Numbered from the stretch's first letter, positions 51,496-62,295 are shown. The stretch: 64,000 bases of DNA from Actinomyces sp. oral taxon 897 (GCF_002999235.1 NZ_CP027236.1:620001-684000), one strand, 5' to 3'. Numbers and translations are program-made. The notes: a model not told the origin generated them from the sequence alone.

Positions 51496-52382
51496 GGGCG
51501 GTCCCTCCAGGTGTCGTGGTCCAGGAGCCGGGGGGCGTGGTGGACCACGGGGGCGGTGCTCCCGTGGACGTGCTCGTGCTCGCACCCCAGGGCGGGGTCG
51601 TGCCCGACGGGGTCGGCCGGGTCGTACTGCGTGGGGGCCAGGTCCGCCGCGGGCCGGTCGGCCACCAGGCGCCCCTCGGCCAGGACGACGGCGCGGTGGA
51701 CCACCGGGGCGAGCTCACCCATCTCGTGGAGCACGGTCACCAGGGTCAGGCCCGAGGCGCTCAGGGCGGTGAGGATGCCTGCCAGCCCCTGGCGGCTCTC
51801 CCGGTCGATGCCGGCCAGGGGCTCGTCCAGCAGCAGCAGCTCGGGGCGGCGCACCAGGGCGCGGGCGATGAGGACCCGCTGGGCCTGCCCGCCGGAGAGG
51901 ACCTGGACGTGGTCGTGGGCGCGGTGGGCCAGGCCCACGGCCTCCAGCGCCTCCTCGGCCCGCGCCCGGGCCCGCCGCCCCCGGTCCGCCCAGGGCCGGC
52001 GCGGCCCCAGCAGTCCCGAGCGCACCACCTCCAGGGCGGTGGCGGGCACCCCCGCGGCGGCCCCCACCCGCTGGGGCACGTAGCCCACCCGGTCCCAGGG
52101 CACGCGGGAGCGCTGGCGGACGTCGGCGCCGAACAGGCGCACGCTGCCGCCGGCCACCGGGTTCAGGCCCAGCAGGGTCCTGACCAGGGTCGACTTGCCC
52201 GAGCCGTTGGCCCCCAGCAGGGCCACCGACTCCCCGGCGCCCACGGTCAGGTCGATGCCGGACAGGATGAGGCTGGTGCCCAGGACCACGCTGAGGTCCT
52301 GCACCCTGACGGGCGGGTCGGGGGGCCTGCCGGGGGCGCGGGGCGCCCGGGCCTGGGCCGGCTCGGTGGGGGAGGGTGCCAT
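51492..52382 (-). CDS. znuC: Zinc ABC transporter ATP-binding protein ZnuC
   Basis: 296 aa from ATG 52382. Walker A GANGSGKST near residue 56, signature LSGGQAQRVLIA, Walker B LLLLDEPLAGID, and switch His in VTVLHEMGEL. The C terminus has many His and Asp residues (GHDPALGCEHEHVHG) that may sense or buffer zinc, similar to some ZnuC proteins. A 54-nt gap separates it from znuA upstream, with no terminator seen. Confidence 0.94.
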   Translation of the reverse strand: MAPSPTEPAQARAPRAPGRPPDPPVRVQDLSVVLGTSLILSGIDLTVGAGESVALLGANGSGKSTLVRTLLGLNPVAGGSVRLFGADVRQRSRVPWDRVGYVPQRVGAAAGVPATALEVVRSGLLGPRRPWADRGRRARARAEEALEAVGLAHRAHDHVQVLSGGQAQRVLIARALVRRPELLLLDEPLAGIDRESRQGLAGILTALSASGLTLVTVLHEMGELAPVVHRAVVLAEGRLVADRPAADLAPTQYDPADPVGHDPALGCEHEHVHGSTAPVVHHAPRLLDHDTWRDRP

Positions 52383-52436
52383 AGACCGTGTCCTGTGGGT
52401 GGTGGGGACGGCGCGGCGCCGTCGGCGGGCGGGGGG

Positions 52437-53429
52437 CTACTTGCAGGCCAGGGCGGTACGCAGCTCGGAGAGGTTGTTCTTCATCTCCGAGGCGTAGTCA
52501 CCGGAGTCCGGGGCGGACTCCAGGGGGTTGAGCACCTTGGTGGTGGTGCCGGTCTCGCTGGCCAGGGCCTGGGCGGTCTTGGGCGAGACGAGCTCCTCGG
52601 TGAAGATCGTGGTGGTGCCCGTGGACTGGACCACCTGCTTGATCGCGGCGAGGTCGGCGGGGCTGGGCTCGGACTCGGGGTCGATGCCGGAGATGGGGGC
52701 CTGGGTGAGGTGGTAGCGGTCGGCCAGGTAGCCGAAGGCGGCGTGGGAGGTGATGAAGGTCGTCCGCTCGCACTGGGACAGGCCCTGGGTGTAGGAGGTG
52801 TCCACGTCGGTCAGGGTGGCGGTCAGGGCCTTGAGGTTGGCCTCGTAGTCGCCGGCGTGCTGCGGGTCGGCCGCGGCCAGGGCCTTCTCCACGGCGTCGG
52901 CCGCCTTCTGCATCCGGGACGGGTCGAGCCAGAAGTGGGGGTCCAGGGCGCTGGCGTCGTGGTCGTGGTCGGCCTCGGTGGCCGAGGCGTCGTCGTGGTG
53001 CTCCTCCTCGACGCCGTCGTGGTGGCGCAGGTCCACCACCCCGGAGAGGTCCGTGACCGAGGGGCCGGAGACCTGGCTGACGGCGTCGTCCATGGAGGCC
53101 TGGAAGCCCGCGACGTAGAGGACCACCTTGGCGGAGGACAGGGACGTGACGTCCTTGGGGGAGAGCTCGAAGTCGTGGGGCTCGACGTTGGCGGGGGTCA
53201 CGGAGGTGACCGAGACGTGCTCCCCGCCGATCGCCTCGGCGAGGTAGGCGATGGGGTAGAAGGACACCGAGACCGCCAGCTTGCCCTGGGAGGCCGTTGA
53301 GGAGGGGTCGGCGGAGGCCCCCGAGGTGGAGGGGGAGTCGGAGGACAGCGCCGAGCAGGCGGTCAGGGCGGCGGTCAGGGTCAGGGCGGCGCCGACGGCG
53401 GTCAGGCGCCTCAGGTTGAGGGTCCGCAT
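52437..53429 (-). CDS. znuA: Zinc-binding lipoprotein ZnuA
   Basis: 330 aa from ATG 53429. Signal peptide with lipobox LTAC and lipidated Cys25, then the cluster A-I metal-binding fold. A His/Asp/Glu-rich loop near residues 135-165 (HHDGVEEEHHDD ... DHDHDAS) is the hallmark of ZnuA and precedes DPHFWLDP. Further ligands lie in TFITSHAAFGYLADRY and a late E (IFTEELVSP). GTG 53444 would place the start inside the Zur box. GAGAAT lies 7 nt upstream and there is no Shine-Dalgarno, so translation may be leaderless. Confidence 0.93.
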   Translation of the reverse strand: MRTLNLRRLTAVGAALTLTAALTACSALSSDSPSTSGASADPSSTASQGKLAVSVSFYPIAYLAEAIGGEHVSVTSVTPANVEPHDFELSPKDVTSLSSAKVVLYVAGFQASMDDAVSQVSGPSVTDLSGVVDLRHHDGVEEEHHDDASATEADHDHDASALDPHFWLDPSRMQKAADAVEKALAAADPQHAGDYEANLKALTATLTDVDTSYTQGLSQCERTTFITSHAAFGYLADRYHLTQAPISGIDPESEPSPADLAAIKQVVQSTGTTTIFTEELVSPKTAQALASETGTTTKVLNPLESAPDSGDYASEMKNNLSELRTALACK

Positions 53430-53443
53430 GGGAATGATTCTCA
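53429..53443 (-). promoter_or_regulatory. Zur box at the znuA start
   Basis: Read on the minus strand: TGAGAAT-C-ATTCCCA, two 7-bp arms matching at 6 of 7 positions, close to the Zur consensus TGNNAATCATTNNCA. It abuts the znuA ATG and covers the likely -10, so zinc-loaded Zur would block initiation. Confidence 0.85.
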
Positions 53444-53555
53444 CTTAAGGGTGGGGTGCCGTCAAACGGGGTCGGGGTGAGCCCGGGCACCCGGCGTACA
53501 CTGACCGCACTCGTTCCCACCAACCAGGTGCGGACAACGACCCAGGAGATCACCG

Positions 53556-54947
<1,392 letters not shown>

Positions 54948-54962
54948 GGCGGGGGCGGGGTA

Positions 54963-56240
54963 ATGGGCCACGGACACGGCCACTCCCACGCGTCGGGGCC
55001 GCTGGTCCTGCCCGACCACGAGGCCCGGCGGGTCCGGTTCGTCCTGGCGGCGGTCATCGTGCCCCTGGTCCTGGCCGCCGTCGTCGGCATGGTGGTGCTC
55101 TGGCCCCGGGGGGAGGGCAGCCCGATCGGCTCGCGGCCCTTCGCCGCCCCGGGGGCGAGCCTGGAGACCGCCACGGTCACCTCCCTGGACGTGGGCGACT
55201 GCCGCCAGGCTGCCGCCTCCCTGGGCGGCAGCGCGGACGCCTCCCTGCTGGCCGACGCGCTGTGCGCCAGGATCACCTCCGGGGCGGGCAAGGATCTGGT
55301 CCTGCCCGTCCACGTGCCCACCGAGTCCCGCCGGGTCGCTGACGTGGGCGACCGCCTGCAGGTCATGTACACGCCCTCGGCCCTGGCCGGGGGGACCCCC
55401 TACGTGTTCGTGGACTACCAGCACCAGCTGCCGGTGGCGGCCCTGGGGGTCGTCTACCTGGTCCTGGTGGTGGCGGTGGCGGGCCGCCGCGGGGCGCTCA
55501 GCGTCGTCGGGCTGCTGCTGGCCACGGCGGTCCTGGTGCTCTTCATGATCCCGGCCCTGCTCTCCGGCCGCTCCCCCCTGGCGGTGACCCTGGTGGGCTC
55601 CACCACCATGATGCTGGTGGCCGTCTACGTGGCCCACGGGATATCGGTGCGTACCACCACGGCGCTGCTGGGCACCTTCGCCGGGGTGGTCATCACGGTC
55701 GGGCTGTCCCTGTGGGGGACCGGGGCAGCCAACCTGACCGGGGCCAGCGACGAGACCTCCGTGACGCTCATGAGCCTGGTGCCGGGCCTGAGCCTGACCT
55801 CCCTGCTGACCTGCGGCATGGTCATAGCCGGCCTGGGCGTCCTCAACGACGTGACCATCACCCAGGCCTCGGCCGTGTGGGAGCTGCACGCCGCCAACCC
55901 GGGGCTGTCCCGGGCGCGGCTGTTCACCGGCGGTATGAGGATCGGGCGGGACCACATCGCCTCGACGGTGTACACCCTGGCCTTCGCCTACGCGGGCACC
56001 GCCCTGCCCCTGATCCTGACGGCCTCCCTGATCGACCGGGCCGTGGTGGACACGGTCCTGAGCGGGGAGATCGCCGAGGAGGTGGTGCGTACCCTGGTGT
56101 CCTCCATCGGCCTGGTCCTGGCCATCCCGGTCACCACGGCCATTGCCGCGGCCCTGTGCCCCACCACGGCGGCCCCCGCACCGGCCCCCGTGCCGGATCC
56201 CGGGCCGCGGGAGGTGCGGCGTGGACGCCACAGCGCCTGA
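54963..56240 (+). CDS. YibE/F-family membrane protein
   Basis: 425 aa. An N-terminal MGHGHGHSHASG segment is rich in His and might bind metal. A first helix near residue 30, an extracytoplasmic domain of about 100 residues, and then seven or eight helices including GISVRTTTALLGTFAGV and VIAGLGVLNDVTITQA follow, which mark YibE/F proteins. The function is unknown; transport is suspected. It follows glyS by 15 nt and overlaps dusB by 20 nt, so it is in an operon with both. Confidence 0.88.
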   Translation: MGHGHGHSHASGPLVLPDHEARRVRFVLAAVIVPLVLAAVVGMVVLWPRGEGSPIGSRPFAAPGASLETATVTSLDVGDCRQAAASLGGSADASLLADALCARITSGAGKDLVLPVHVPTESRRVADVGDRLQVMYTPSALAGGTPYVFVDYQHQLPVAALGVVYLVLVVAVAGRRGALSVVGLLLATAVLVLFMIPALLSGRSPLAVTLVGSTTMMLVAVYVAHGISVRTTTALLGTFAGVVITVGLSLWGTGAANLTGASDETSVTLMSLVPGLSLTSLLTCGMVIAGLGVLNDVTITQASAVWELHAANPGLSRARLFTGGMRIGRDHIASTVYTLAFAYAGTALPLILTASLIDRAVVDTVLSGEIAEEVVRTLVSSIGLVLAIPVTTAIAAALCPTTAAPAPAPVPDPGPREVRRGRHSA

Positions 56241-57504
56241 GCGCGCCCCCGTGCCGGCCCCGGCGCCCGGCCCCTTCCCTCCGCTGCGCATCGGGCCGCT
56301 CACCGTCACCGTCCCCGTGGGGCTCGCCCCCATGGCCGGGGTCACCAACGCCTCCTTCCGGCGCCTGTGCCGCGAGCAGGGGGAGTCGGCCCTGCCCGCC
56401 TCGCTGCGCCCGGGCGCCCCCGGCCCCCTGAGGGCGCCTGACGGGTCCCTGACGGCCCCGGCCGGCCTGTACGTCACCGAGATGGTCACCACCCGGGCGC
56501 TGGTGGAGCGCAACGAGAGGACCCTGGCCATGGTCCGCCCTGACCCCGCCGAGCGGGTCCGCTCCGTCCAGCTCTACGGCGTGGACCCGGTGGTGGCGGG
56601 GCAGGCGGTGAGGATCCTGGTGGAGGAGGACCTGGCGGACCACATTGACCTCAACTTCGGCTGCCCTGTGTCCAAGGTCACCCGTAGGGGCGGGGGCGCG
56701 GCCCTGCCCTGGAAGCGCGACCTGCTGGCCGCGATCCTGCGTGAGACGGTCCGTGCCGCCGAGGCGGCCTCGCGCGCCGCCCACCGCGACGCCGTCCCGG
56801 TGACCATGAAGATGCGCATTGGCATCGACCCCGAGCACGAGACCTTCCTGGAGGCGGGGCGCACCGCCCAGGACGCCGGTATCGCCGCCGTCACCCTGCA
56901 CGCCCGCACCGCCCAGGAGCACTACTCCGGGCACGCCCACTGGGAGCGGGTCGCCGCCCTCAAGGAGGCCGTGGACATCCCGGTCCTGGGCAACGGGGAC
57001 GTCTGGACGGGGGACGACGCGGCGGCCATGATGCGCTCCACGGGGGCAGACGGGGTGGTCGTGGGGCGCGGCTGCCAGGGGCGCCCCTGGCTCCTCGCCG
57101 ACATCGTCCACGCCCTGACCGGCTCGGGGGAGCGCGCCCGCCCCGACCTGGACGCCGTCCTGGACACGCTCCGGCAGCACGCCCGCCTCCTGGCCGCGGA
57201 GCTGGGGGAGGACCGGGGGGTACGCGACCTGCGCAAGCACGTGGGCTGGTACCTCAGGGGCTACCCGGTGGGCGGGGCCGGGCGCGCCGCCCTGGCCCGG
57301 GTGGGCTCCCTGGCCGGCCTGGAGGCCGCCCTGGAGCAGGTGCGCTCGGGCCTGCCCCGGGTCGTGCCCTACCCGGGCCAGGCCGTCGAGGGGCCGCGGG
57401 GCCGGGCCGGGGCGCCCCGACGACCCCACCTGCCCGACGGCTGGCTGGACTCACCCTACCTGTCCCCGGACCAGCGGGCCCTGCTACACTGTCCACTGGC
57501 GTGA
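56221..57504 (+). CDS. dusB: tRNA-dihydrouridine synthase DusB
   Basis: FMN enzyme reducing uridines in tRNA. 427 aa from GTG 56221, with GGAGG nearby. LAPMAGVTNASFRRLC near residue 34, FVSEMVT-type YVTEMVTTRAL, catalytic Cys in NFGCPVSKVTRRGGG near 147, VKMRIG and LHARTAQEHYSGHAHW, and GNGDVWTGDDA are present. A C-terminal helical domain completes it. Odd: the end is disturbed by a 61-bp out-of-frame repeat, so the product ends ALLHCPLA instead of the probable ancestral ALLGQAESDASGG encoded further on (57541-57580). Confidence 0.93.
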   Translation: MDATAPERAPVPAPAPGPFPPLRIGPLTVTVPVGLAPMAGVTNASFRRLCREQGESALPASLRPGAPGPLRAPDGSLTAPAGLYVTEMVTTRALVERNERTLAMVRPDPAERVRSVQLYGVDPVVAGQAVRILVEEDLADHIDLNFGCPVSKVTRRGGGAALPWKRDLLAAILRETVRAAEAASRAAHRDAVPVTMKMRIGIDPEHETFLEAGRTAQDAGIAAVTLHARTAQEHYSGHAHWERVAALKEAVDIPVLGNGDVWTGDDAAAMMRSTGADGVVVGRGCQGRPWLLADIVHALTGSGERARPDLDAVLDTLRQHARLLAAELGEDRGVRDLRKHVGWYLRGYPVGGAGRAALARVGSLAGLEAALEQVRSGLPRVVPYPGQAVEGPRGRAGAPRRPHLPDGWLDSPYLSPDQRALLHCPLA

Positions 57505-57546
57505 ACGCGGCAGGCAATACCTGTCCCCGGACCAGCGGGCCCTGCT
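57457..57546 (+). repeat. 29-bp direct repeat at the 3' end of dusB
   Basis: The 29 bp at 57457-57485 recur exactly at 57518-57546, a period of 61 bp. The 32 bp between contain TACACT (57485-57490), a -10-like hexamer. The period is not a multiple of three, so dusB changes frame and stops at 57502-57504. Confidence 0.95.
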
Positions 57547-57601
57547 GGGGCAGGCCGAGTCCGACGCCTCCGGCGGCTGAGAGAACGATAAGGAGCGGAC
57601 A

Positions 57602-58096
57602 GTGCTTGCCCACGACCTCCTGGTACTGGATCTCCTGAGGATCCCGGCCCCGCCCACGGGGGAGGCGGATCTTCGCCCGCTGCTGGGGGAGGACCCGGAC
57701 CAGCTGGCCCGGATCTACCTGGAGGGCTACCCTCCCGGCGTGGCGGCCGCGGACCTGGCCCAGGCCCGTGCCGAGATGGCCCTGACCCTTACCGGTGGGT
57801 ACGGCGTCCTGCGGCCGGACGCCAGCCTGGTGGCGTACGACGGCGGGGCGGCCGTCGGGGCCGTCTTCACCGTCGAGCGCTCGATCTGGGACGCGGACCT
57901 CCCCGGCCCCTTCATTATCGACCTCGTCGTGGTCCCCGGCGCCCGGGGGCGAGGCACCGGGCGGGCGCTGCTGGGCGGCGCCGTGCGCGCCTGCGCCCGT
58001 GCCGGGGAGAAGACCCTCTCCCTGCGCACCGGCGAGGGGACCTCCGCGGCCGCCGCGCACCTGTACCGGGAGCTCGGCTTCCGGCCGCCGTCCTGA
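57602..58096 (+). CDS. GNAT-family N-acetyltransferase
   Basis: 164 aa from GTG 57602 behind AAGGAG. The acetyl-CoA loop is visible: LVVVPGARGRGTGRALLGGAVRAC, key R-G-x-G-x-G/A, near residue 108, with a final AAHLYRELGF. An acidic N-terminal segment precedes the fold. The substrate is unknown. It lies 97 nt after dusB and could use the -10-like hexamer in the dusB repeat or its own signals. Its GC and codon use match its neighbours. Confidence 0.85.
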   Translation: MLAHDLLVLDLLRIPAPPTGEADLRPLLGEDPDQLARIYLEGYPPGVAAADLAQARAEMALTLTGGYGVLRPDASLVAYDGGAAVGAVFTVERSIWDADLPGPFIIDLVVVPGARGRGTGRALLGGAVRACARAGEKTLSLRTGEGTSAAAAHLYRELGFRPPS

Positions 58097-58210
58097 CGTG
58101 CCGGGGCGTGCCGCTGGCGGTCAACGCGATGGGGGGCACCTCGCCGTCCTGACGTTGAGTGCCACCCCCTGGGGGGCGGGCGGGGCCACACGTGTCGTAC
58201 AGTGTGGGGC

Positions 58211-58732
58211 GTGACCCCGCAGACCCCAGGTGCCGCCCACACGCTCGTGCTCGTCCGCCACTCCAAGGCCTCCCACGACGCCCCCACGGACCTGGAGAGG
58301 CCCCTGACGCCCCGGGGGGTCGACCTGGCCGACGCCCTGGCCCGCAAGGTCAGCTCCCGCGTCCCCGAGGTCCAGACCCTCCTGGTCTCCCCGGCGGCCC
58401 GCACCCGTCAGACGGCCCTGCCCCTGGCCGACTACTACCCGCAGGCCGCCTTCGTGGTCGAGCCCGCCATCTACCACGCGGGGATCGAGCGTATCCTCGC
58501 CCTCATCCGGGCCCTGGACGAGACCACCCGGGCCGGTGTCGTGGTCGGGCACGAGCCCACCATCAGCGCCCTGGCCTACGCCCTCCACGACGCCGACGAC
58601 GACGAGCTGGCCCGCCAGGTCTCCTTCGGCCTGCCCACGGCCACCGCCTGCGTCCTGGAGGTCCCGGTGCCCTGGGCGGTCCTGGGGGCCCGCAGCGCCC
58701 ACCTGTACGACGTCCTCAGCGCGCGCCGATAA
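58211..58732 (+). CDS. SixA-like histidine phosphatase
   Basis: 173 aa from GTG 58211. TACAGT (58198-58203) ends 7 nt upstream, so GTG 58202, which overlaps that hexamer, is rejected. The catalytic motif is LVLVRHSKASHD (His17), with SPAARTRQTALPLADYY and VVGHEPTISALAYAL supplying the second Arg and His. SixA proteins act on phospho-His or related phosphoesters. Its last 17 bp overlap the 3' end of serB on the other strand. Confidence 0.88.
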   Translation: MTPQTPGAAHTLVLVRHSKASHDAPTDLERPLTPRGVDLADALARKVSSRVPEVQTLLVSPAARTRQTALPLADYYPQAAFVVEPAIYHAGIERILALIRALDETTRAGVVVGHEPTISALAYALHDADDDELARQVSFGLPTATACVLEVPVPWAVLGARSAHLYDVLSARR

Positions 58733-59396
58733 GCTCCAGCACCGCCGCCAGGTCACGTACCCTCACGGCGGCCCGGGCGGCCCGGTCCACTACCGGCTTG
58801 GCGCAGAAGGCCACGCCGAGCCCCGCCGCGCGGAGCATGTCCAGGTCGTTGGCGCCGTCGCCTACGGCCAGGGTGCGCTCCAGGGGCACACGGTGCCGGG
58901 CGGCCCAGGCGCGCAGGCACCGCTCCTTGACGCCCCGGTCCACGACGCGGCCCAGGACCCTCCCGGTCAGGACGCCGTCGGCGACCTGCAGGCGGTTGGC
59001 CGCCACGTGGTCAATACCCAGGCGCCGGGCCAGGGGGCCCACCACCTCCTCAAAGCCGCCCGAGACCACCCCCACCGCGCAGCCCGTGGCGTGCAGGGTG
59101 CCAATGAGCTCCTGGGCGCCGGGGGTCAGGCGGACCTCGGCGAGCACCTCGGCGAAGACGCCCTCGCCCACGCCTTCGAGCGTGGCCACGCGCTCACGCA
59201 GGGAGGCGGCGAAGTCCAGCTCACCGCGCATGGCCCGCCTCGTGACCTCGGCGACCTGCGCCCGGGTGCCGGCGCGCTCGGCAATGAGCTCAATGACCTC
59301 CTGCTCAATGAGGGTGGAGTCCACGTCCATGACCAGCAGGCCGGGCCCCTCCTCCACCAGGGGGCCGCTGCTCAGCGCGCCACGAAGTCGCTCCAT
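58716..59396 (-). CDS. serB: Phosphoserine phosphatase SerB
   Basis: Final step of serine synthesis. 226 aa. HAD motifs: VMDVDSTLIEQEVIELI with Asp24 and Asp26, VGVVSGGFEEVVGP (motif II Ser), a Lys in LRAWAARHR context, and AVGDGANDLDML (motif III/IV). There is no N-terminal ACT domain, so this is the short form. TAGCCT (59408-59403) ends 6 nt before ATG 59396, so the gene is probably leaderless. It overlaps SixA-like gene convergently. Confidence 0.94.
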   Translation of the reverse strand: MERLRGALSSGPLVEEGPGLLVMDVDSTLIEQEVIELIAERAGTRAQVAEVTRRAMRGELDFAASLRERVATLEGVGEGVFAEVLAEVRLTPGAQELIGTLHATGCAVGVVSGGFEEVVGPLARRLGIDHVAANRLQVADGVLTGRVLGRVVDRGVKERCLRAWAARHRVPLERTLAVGDGANDLDMLRAAGLGVAFCAKPVVDRAARAAVRVRDLAAVLELIGAR

Positions 59397-59460
59397 GGCC
59401 CCAGGCTAGCCCGGCCGGCCACCGCCCCGCAGCCGGCCCGGCCCGGCTGCGAGAACAGAG

Positions 59461-59492
59461 TCCGGCCGGCCACCGGTGGGTGGCCGGCCGGA
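59461..59492 (-). terminator. glgC terminator
   Basis: A perfect 14-bp stem (59461-59474 with 59479-59492) with a 4-nt loop lies 17 nt after the glgC stop on the minus strand and upstream of the serB promoter. Confidence 0.85.
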
Positions 59493-59508
59493 CGGGTGCC
59501 GGGGGGCC

Positions 59509-60753
59509 TCAGCGCGAGACCACCTGCCCCTTGGCCACCACGGTGATACCGGAGTCGGTCACGGTGAAGCCGCGCTCACGGTCGTGCTCGGGGTCGATCC
59601 CCACCATGGCGCCCTCCTCCACGCGGACGTACTTGTCCAGGATGGTGCGGTTGACCACCGTGTTACGGCCCACGTTCACCCCGTCCATGAGGACGGACTC
59701 GCGCACCGAGGACCAGGAGTTCACGCGCACGCCCGGGGACAGGACCGAGGAGATGACCTCGCCGCCGGAGACAATGACACCGGGGGAGACGATCGAGTCC
59801 ACCGCGTGGCCCAGGCGCTCGTGGTGGCCGTAGACGAACTTGGCCGGGGGCACGGAGTTCTGGCTCCCGGCGAAGACCGGCCACTGCTCGTTGTACAGGT
59901 TGAACACGGGGGTGACGCTAATGAGGTCCTGGTGGGCCTCGTAGAAGGCGTCCACGGTACCCACGTCACGCCAGTAGTCGCGGTCGCGCTCAGAGGCGCC
60001 GGGGACGTCGTTGTCCTTGAAGTCGTAGACGCCCGCGCCGCCCTGGGACACGAACCACGGCACGATGTTGCCGCCCATGTCGTGCTTGGAGTCCTCCTCG
60101 GCCGCGTCCTTGGTCACGGCCTCCATGAGGGCGTCGGCGCTAATAATGTAGTTGCCCATGGAGGCCAGGACCTCGTCGGGGGAGTCCGGCAGGCCGGGGG
60201 TCTCCTTGGGCTTCTCCACGAAGGCCTTGATGACGCCGCGGCGCTCGGGGTCGGACTCGATGACGCCGAACTGGTCCGCCAGCGAGCGCGGCTGGCGGAT
60301 GCCCGCCACGGTGCACGGCAGCCCGGAGGCGACGTGGTGCTCCAGCATCTGGGAGAAGTCCATGCGGTAGATGTTGTCCGCACCGGTGATGACCACGTAG
60401 TCCGGGCGCTCGTCGTCGAGCAGGTTGAGGGACTGGTAGATGGCGTCGGCCGACCCGAGGAACCAGTGCTTGCCCACACGCTGCTGGGCGGGGACCGGGG
60501 CGACGTAGTTGCCGAGCATGGAGGACAGGCGCCAGGTCTTGGCGATGTGCCGGTCCAGGGAGTGGGACTTGTACTGGGTGAGCACCACGACCTTCAGGAA
60601 GCCGGAGTTGATCATGTTGGACAGTGAGAAGTCGATGAGCCGGTAGATCCCGCCGAAGGGGACGGCCGGCTTGGCGCGGTCGACGGTCAGGGGCATGAGG
60701 CGCTTGCCTTCACCGCCGGCGAGGATGATTGCGAGGACTCGAGGAGAAGCCAT
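59509..60753 (-). CDS. glgC: Glucose-1-phosphate adenylyltransferase
   Basis: Makes ADP-glucose from ATP and glucose-1-phosphate for glycogen and maltose-1-phosphate synthesis. 414 aa from ATG 60753. The long frame upstream is rejected because TATGGT (60765-60760) ends 6 nt before this [18 protein letters not shown] (residues 10-23), [38 protein letters not shown] and a left-handed helix C terminus are typical. It is divergent from glgA, as in mycobacteria. Confidence 0.96.
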   Translation of the reverse strand: MASPRVLAIILAGGEGKRLMPLTVDRAKPAVPFGGIYRLIDFSLSNMINSGFLKVVVLTQYKSHSLDRHIAKTWRLSSMLGNYVAPVPAQQRVGKHWFLGSADAIYQSLNLLDDERPDYVVITGADNIYRMDFSQMLEHHVASGLPCTVAGIRQPRSLADQFGVIESDPERRGVIKAFVEKPKETPGLPDSPDEVLASMGNYIISADALMEAVTKDAAEEDSKHDMGGNIVPWFVSQGGAGVYDFKDNDVPGASERDRDYWRDVGTVDAFYEAHQDLISVTPVFNLYNEQWPVFAGSQNSVPPAKFVYGHHERLGHAVDSIVSPGVIVSGGEVISSVLSPGVRVNSWSSVRESVLMDGVNVGRNTVVNRTILDKYVRVEEGAMVGIDPEHDRERGFTVTDSGITVVAKGQVVSR

Positions 60754-61039
60754 GGGCCAACCATACGGTGACCCCAGACACGTCCGCGACCAATCCGGAA
60801 AATTTGGGTCGGGCGCGTCGCGCCACAGGCTCCCCTCCACGCCCCTCAGGACCTGTGATCTAGGACCTATGGCCGGGCGACGGCGCCCCCGGGGCCCCCA
60901 GGGCCCGCCTTGGGGCGACACGGGCCCCCTCCACGCCCCAACATGTGACGCGCACCCTGTTTTACCGGGTACCGTCGGCCGTGGTGGCCACGAGCGCCAC
61001 CGTCCGACCCCACCCCGAGCCCACAGAGGAGACGTGACT

Positions 61040-62257
61040 ATGAGGGTTGACCTGCTCACCAAGGAGTACCCGCCGTACATCTACGGAGGAGCCGGCGTCC
61101 ACGTCAACGAGCTGGCCAAGGTCCTGCGACCCCTCGCCGACGTCCGCGTCCACGCCTTCGGCGGCCCCCGCGAGGACGCCGAGCCAGGCGTCACCGGCTA
61201 CCCCGAGATCGCCGAGCTCGAGGGCGCGAACGCGGCCCTGAAGACCTTCGGCGTGGACCTGGAGATGGCACAGGGCTGCCAGGGGGCGGACATCGTCCAC
61301 TCCCACACCTGGTACGCCAACCTCGCCGGCCACCTGGCCTCCCTGCTCCACGGGGCCCCGCACGTGCTGTCCGCCCACTCCCTGGAGCCGCTGCGCCCCT
61401 GGAAGGCCGAGCAGCTCGGCGGCGGCTACGCCCTGTCCTCCTGGGCGGAGAAGACCGCCTACGAGGCCGCCGCCGGCATTATCGCGGTGTCCAACGGCAT
61501 GCGCGCCGACATCCTGCGCTCCTACCCGGCCGTGGACCCCGAGCGGGTCAAGGTCGTCCACAACGGCATCGACCTGGACGCCTGGCAGCGCCCCGAGGGC
61601 GAGGAGGCCGCCGCCCAGGCCGCCGCCACCCTCAAGCGCCTGGGCATCGACCCCGACCGCCCCACGGTCGTCTTCGTGGGACGCATCACCCGCCAGAAGG
61701 GCCTGCCCTACCTCCTGCGCGCCTGCGAGCTCCTGCCCGCCGAGGTCCAGGTGGTCCTGTGCGCCGGCGCCCCGGACACCGCCGAGATCAAGGCCGAGGT
61801 CGAGGGCCTGGTGGCACGCCTGCGCGAGAAGCGCACCGGCGTGGTCTGGGTCGAGGAGATGCTGCCCCGCCCCCAGCTCATCGCCGTCCTGACCGCCTCC
61901 GACGTCTTCGTGTGCCCCAGCGTCTACGAGCCCCTGGGCATCGTCAACCTGGAGGCCATGGCCGTGGGCCTGCCCGTGGTGGGCAGCGCCACCGGCGGCA
62001 TCCCCGACGTCATCGTGGACGGCACCACCGGCCTGCTGGTGCCCATCGAGCAGGTCCAGGACGGCACCGGCACCCCGCTCCACCCCGAGATCTTCGTGTC
62101 CGACCTGGCCGAGCGCCTCACCAGCCTGGCCACGGACCCCGAGCGGGCCCGCCAGATGGGGGCCGCCTCCCGCAAGCGCGTCGAGGAGCACTTCTCCTGG
62201 CAGTCCATCGCCGTCAAGACGATGGCGGTCTACAACTGGGTGCTCCAGAACGGCTGA
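61040..62257 (+). CDS. glgA: Actinobacterial GlgA/GlgM-type glycosyltransferase
   Basis: 405 aa from ATG 61040 behind GAGGAGA. GT4-type fold: [20 protein letters not shown] (loop near residue 8), [33 protein letters not shown], and the donor-binding [18 protein letters not shown] with catalytic Glu. This family is annotated as ADP-glucose glycogen synthase; the mycobacterial orthologue makes maltose-1-phosphate from ADP-glucose and glucose-1-phosphate (GlgM). Which reaction applies here cannot be set by sequence alone. The 286-nt gap from glgC holds TACCGT at 60970-60975, a possible -10. Confidence 0.9.
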   Translation: MRVDLLTKEYPPYIYGGAGVHVNELAKVLRPLADVRVHAFGGPREDAEPGVTGYPEIAELEGANAALKTFGVDLEMAQGCQGADIVHSHTWYANLAGHLASLLHGAPHVLSAHSLEPLRPWKAEQLGGGYALSSWAEKTAYEAAAGIIAVSNGMRADILRSYPAVDPERVKVVHNGIDLDAWQRPEGEEAAAQAAATLKRLGIDPDRPTVVFVGRITRQKGLPYLLRACELLPAEVQVVLCAGAPDTAEIKAEVEGLVARLREKRTGVVWVEEMLPRPQLIAVLTASDVFVCPSVYEPLGIVNLEAMAVGLPVVGSATGGIPDVIVDGTTGLLVPIEQVQDGTGTPLHPEIFVSDLAERLTSLATDPERARQMGAASRKRVEEHFSWQSIAVKTMAVYNWVLQNG

Positions 62258-62262
62258 CCGAC

Positions 62263-62295
62263 CCGGGGCGGGGCGCCTTGTGCACCCCGCCCCGG
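62263..62295 (+). terminator. glgA terminator
   Basis: CCGGGGCGGGG (62263-62273) pairs perfectly with CCCCGCCCCGG (62285-62295) around an 11-nt loop, 5 nt after the glgA stop codon; it also faces the convergent hypothetical gene. Confidence 0.8.
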
